64,000 nt of DNA from Chromatiales bacterium (GTDB lineage Bacteria > Pseudomonadota > Gammaproteobacteria > Steroidobacterales > GCA-2729495): positions 3,299,948 to 3,363,947 of the forward strand of contig CP070671.1 in the NCBI GenBank assembly GCA_020351875.1. The letters are read 5' to 3'. The notes under the pieces are model-generated. The model did not search any database. It saw only the letters and a program-made list of their open reading frames with translations, and was not told the DNA's origin. The position numbers were made by a program, and so were the translations under genes. Each line of letters opens with the position of its first letter. Position 1 is the stretch's first letter. Below, piece after piece: positions 62,710 through 64,000 of the stretch.

Positions 62710-62796
62710 GGCCGGGCCCGGGGGGGTATCCCTCCCCGGAATGGCTCGCTCCGCTGCGCTTGACTTCCGGTCCGGGATACCCCCCCGGACCCGGCC
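62710..62796 (-). repeat. Family C palindromic element, copy C1
   Basis: Arms 62710-62732 and 62774-62796 pair at 22 of 23 positions. After a 3x3 internal loop the stem continues with CCGGAA / TTCCGG. The inner 31 nt (62738-62768) is, on the minus strand, identical at 28 of 31 positions to the core of C2. Arms are unrelated to those of C2. Confidence 0.92.
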
Positions 62797-62798
62797 TG

Positions 62799-62855
62799 CC
62801 TCGATGGTTAATCGGGACGCCGCGCCTGCCACTCCCAGCGCCCCCGCCATCGAGG
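62799..62855. repeat. Inverted repeat between C1 and C2
   Basis: CCTCGATGG (62799-62807) and CCATCGAGG (62847-62855) pair perfectly around a 39-nt loop that lacks the family C core. Together with C1 and C2 it makes a chain of three hairpins filling the tuf-rpsJ gap. Confidence 0.75.
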
Positions 62856-62869
62856 GGCCAGCCTCGTGG

Positions 62870-62952
62870 CCCGGGTGGCGGGAGAAGTGCTGGCAGGAAG
62901 TAAAGCGCAGCGCAACGAGCCATTCCAGCCAGCACTTCTCCCGCCACCCGGG
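62870..62952 (+). repeat. Family C palindromic element, copy C2
   Basis: Arms 62870-62894 and 62928-62952 are a perfect 25-bp inverted repeat. The 33-nt loop contains the 31-nt core (62896-62926) bounded by GGAA and TTCC, shared with C1 in opposite orientation. It starts 13 nt after the tuf stop. No U-run follows in the direction of tuf transcription. Confidence 0.93.
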
Positions 62953-62964
62953 CTTCAGAGGGTC

Positions 62965-64000
<1,036 letters not shown>

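Noticed and set aside
62710..62952. Palindromes C1 and C2 as Rho-independent terminators of tuf
   Set aside because: Stems are very long (23-25 bp), loops are 30 nt or more, and no U-run follows on the transcribed strand. Essential ribosomal genes follow downstream.

Overview
The window is chromosomal DNA from a GC-rich gammaproteobacterium. The evidence is gene order: zapA / 6S RNA / fau; rplM-rpsI; miaB-phoH-ybeY-corC-lnt; leuS-lptE and holA-nadD-rsfS-rlmH; maf-rng-yhdP-tldD; ssb / uvrA divergent; and tuf followed by the complete S10-spc-alpha ribosomal protein block. Several details differ from Escherichia coli: a long (about 296 aa) PurC, a Sat-CysC fusion, an archaeal/fungal-style Sat, a solitary hisI, and purE without purK. 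That suits a deep-branching lineage in the Chromatiales, Steroidobacterales or Woeseiaceae range, but the exact taxon is inference. There is no prophage, insertion sequence, CRISPR array, integrase or toxin-antitoxin pair. The window is almost entirely core housekeeping DNA.

Layout. 0-10 kb: ygfB end, a ZapB-like gene and zapA, 6S RNA, fau, a Lys/Arg repeat protein, rpiA, tRNA-Gln(CUG), rpsI-rplM, coq7, crp, rpe, djlA, purC and a YihY/BrkB membrane protein. 10-26 kb: pmbA, purE, then a compact minus-strand series running cysS-sufE-yidD-Trm112-holA-nadD-rsfS-rlmH-maf-rng-yhdP-nit-tldD-small membrane protein, many with ATGA/GTGA/TGATG overlaps. 26-35.5 kb: hisI, then the minus-strand miaB-phoH-ybeY-corC-lnt-leuS-lptE-membrane-protein run. 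35.5-49 kb: sat-cysC, ssb / uvrA, trpS, pepQ, a VOC protein and an RND efflux pair. 49-64 kb: rplQ back to tuf, the ribosomal protein superoperon, read right to left.

The genes serve protein synthesis (ribosomal proteins, aminoacyl-tRNA synthetases, ribosome silencing and maturation), envelope assembly (lptE, lnt, yhdP, corC), DNA repair (ssb, uvrA, holA), and nucleotide, pentose, quinone, sulfate and NAD metabolism.

The unusual content lies in the noncoding gaps. Four gaps of about 300 bp or more (9.8-10.4, 41.9-42.5, 43.8-44.2 and 62.7-62.96 kb) are packed with long inverted repeats that fall into recurring families. Each family combines a conserved inner core with base-paired arms. The arms either differ completely between copies (family C) or differ by compensatory changes that keep pairing (families A and B). 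None carries the U-tract of an intrinsic terminator. This set of structured elements is the best candidate here for something undescribed. Secondary points are a protein built from only seven amino-acid types, near-leaderless promoters, a PurE lacking a usually invariant His, and a promoter at the end of rpsJ that would give the rest of the S10 operon its own structured leader.
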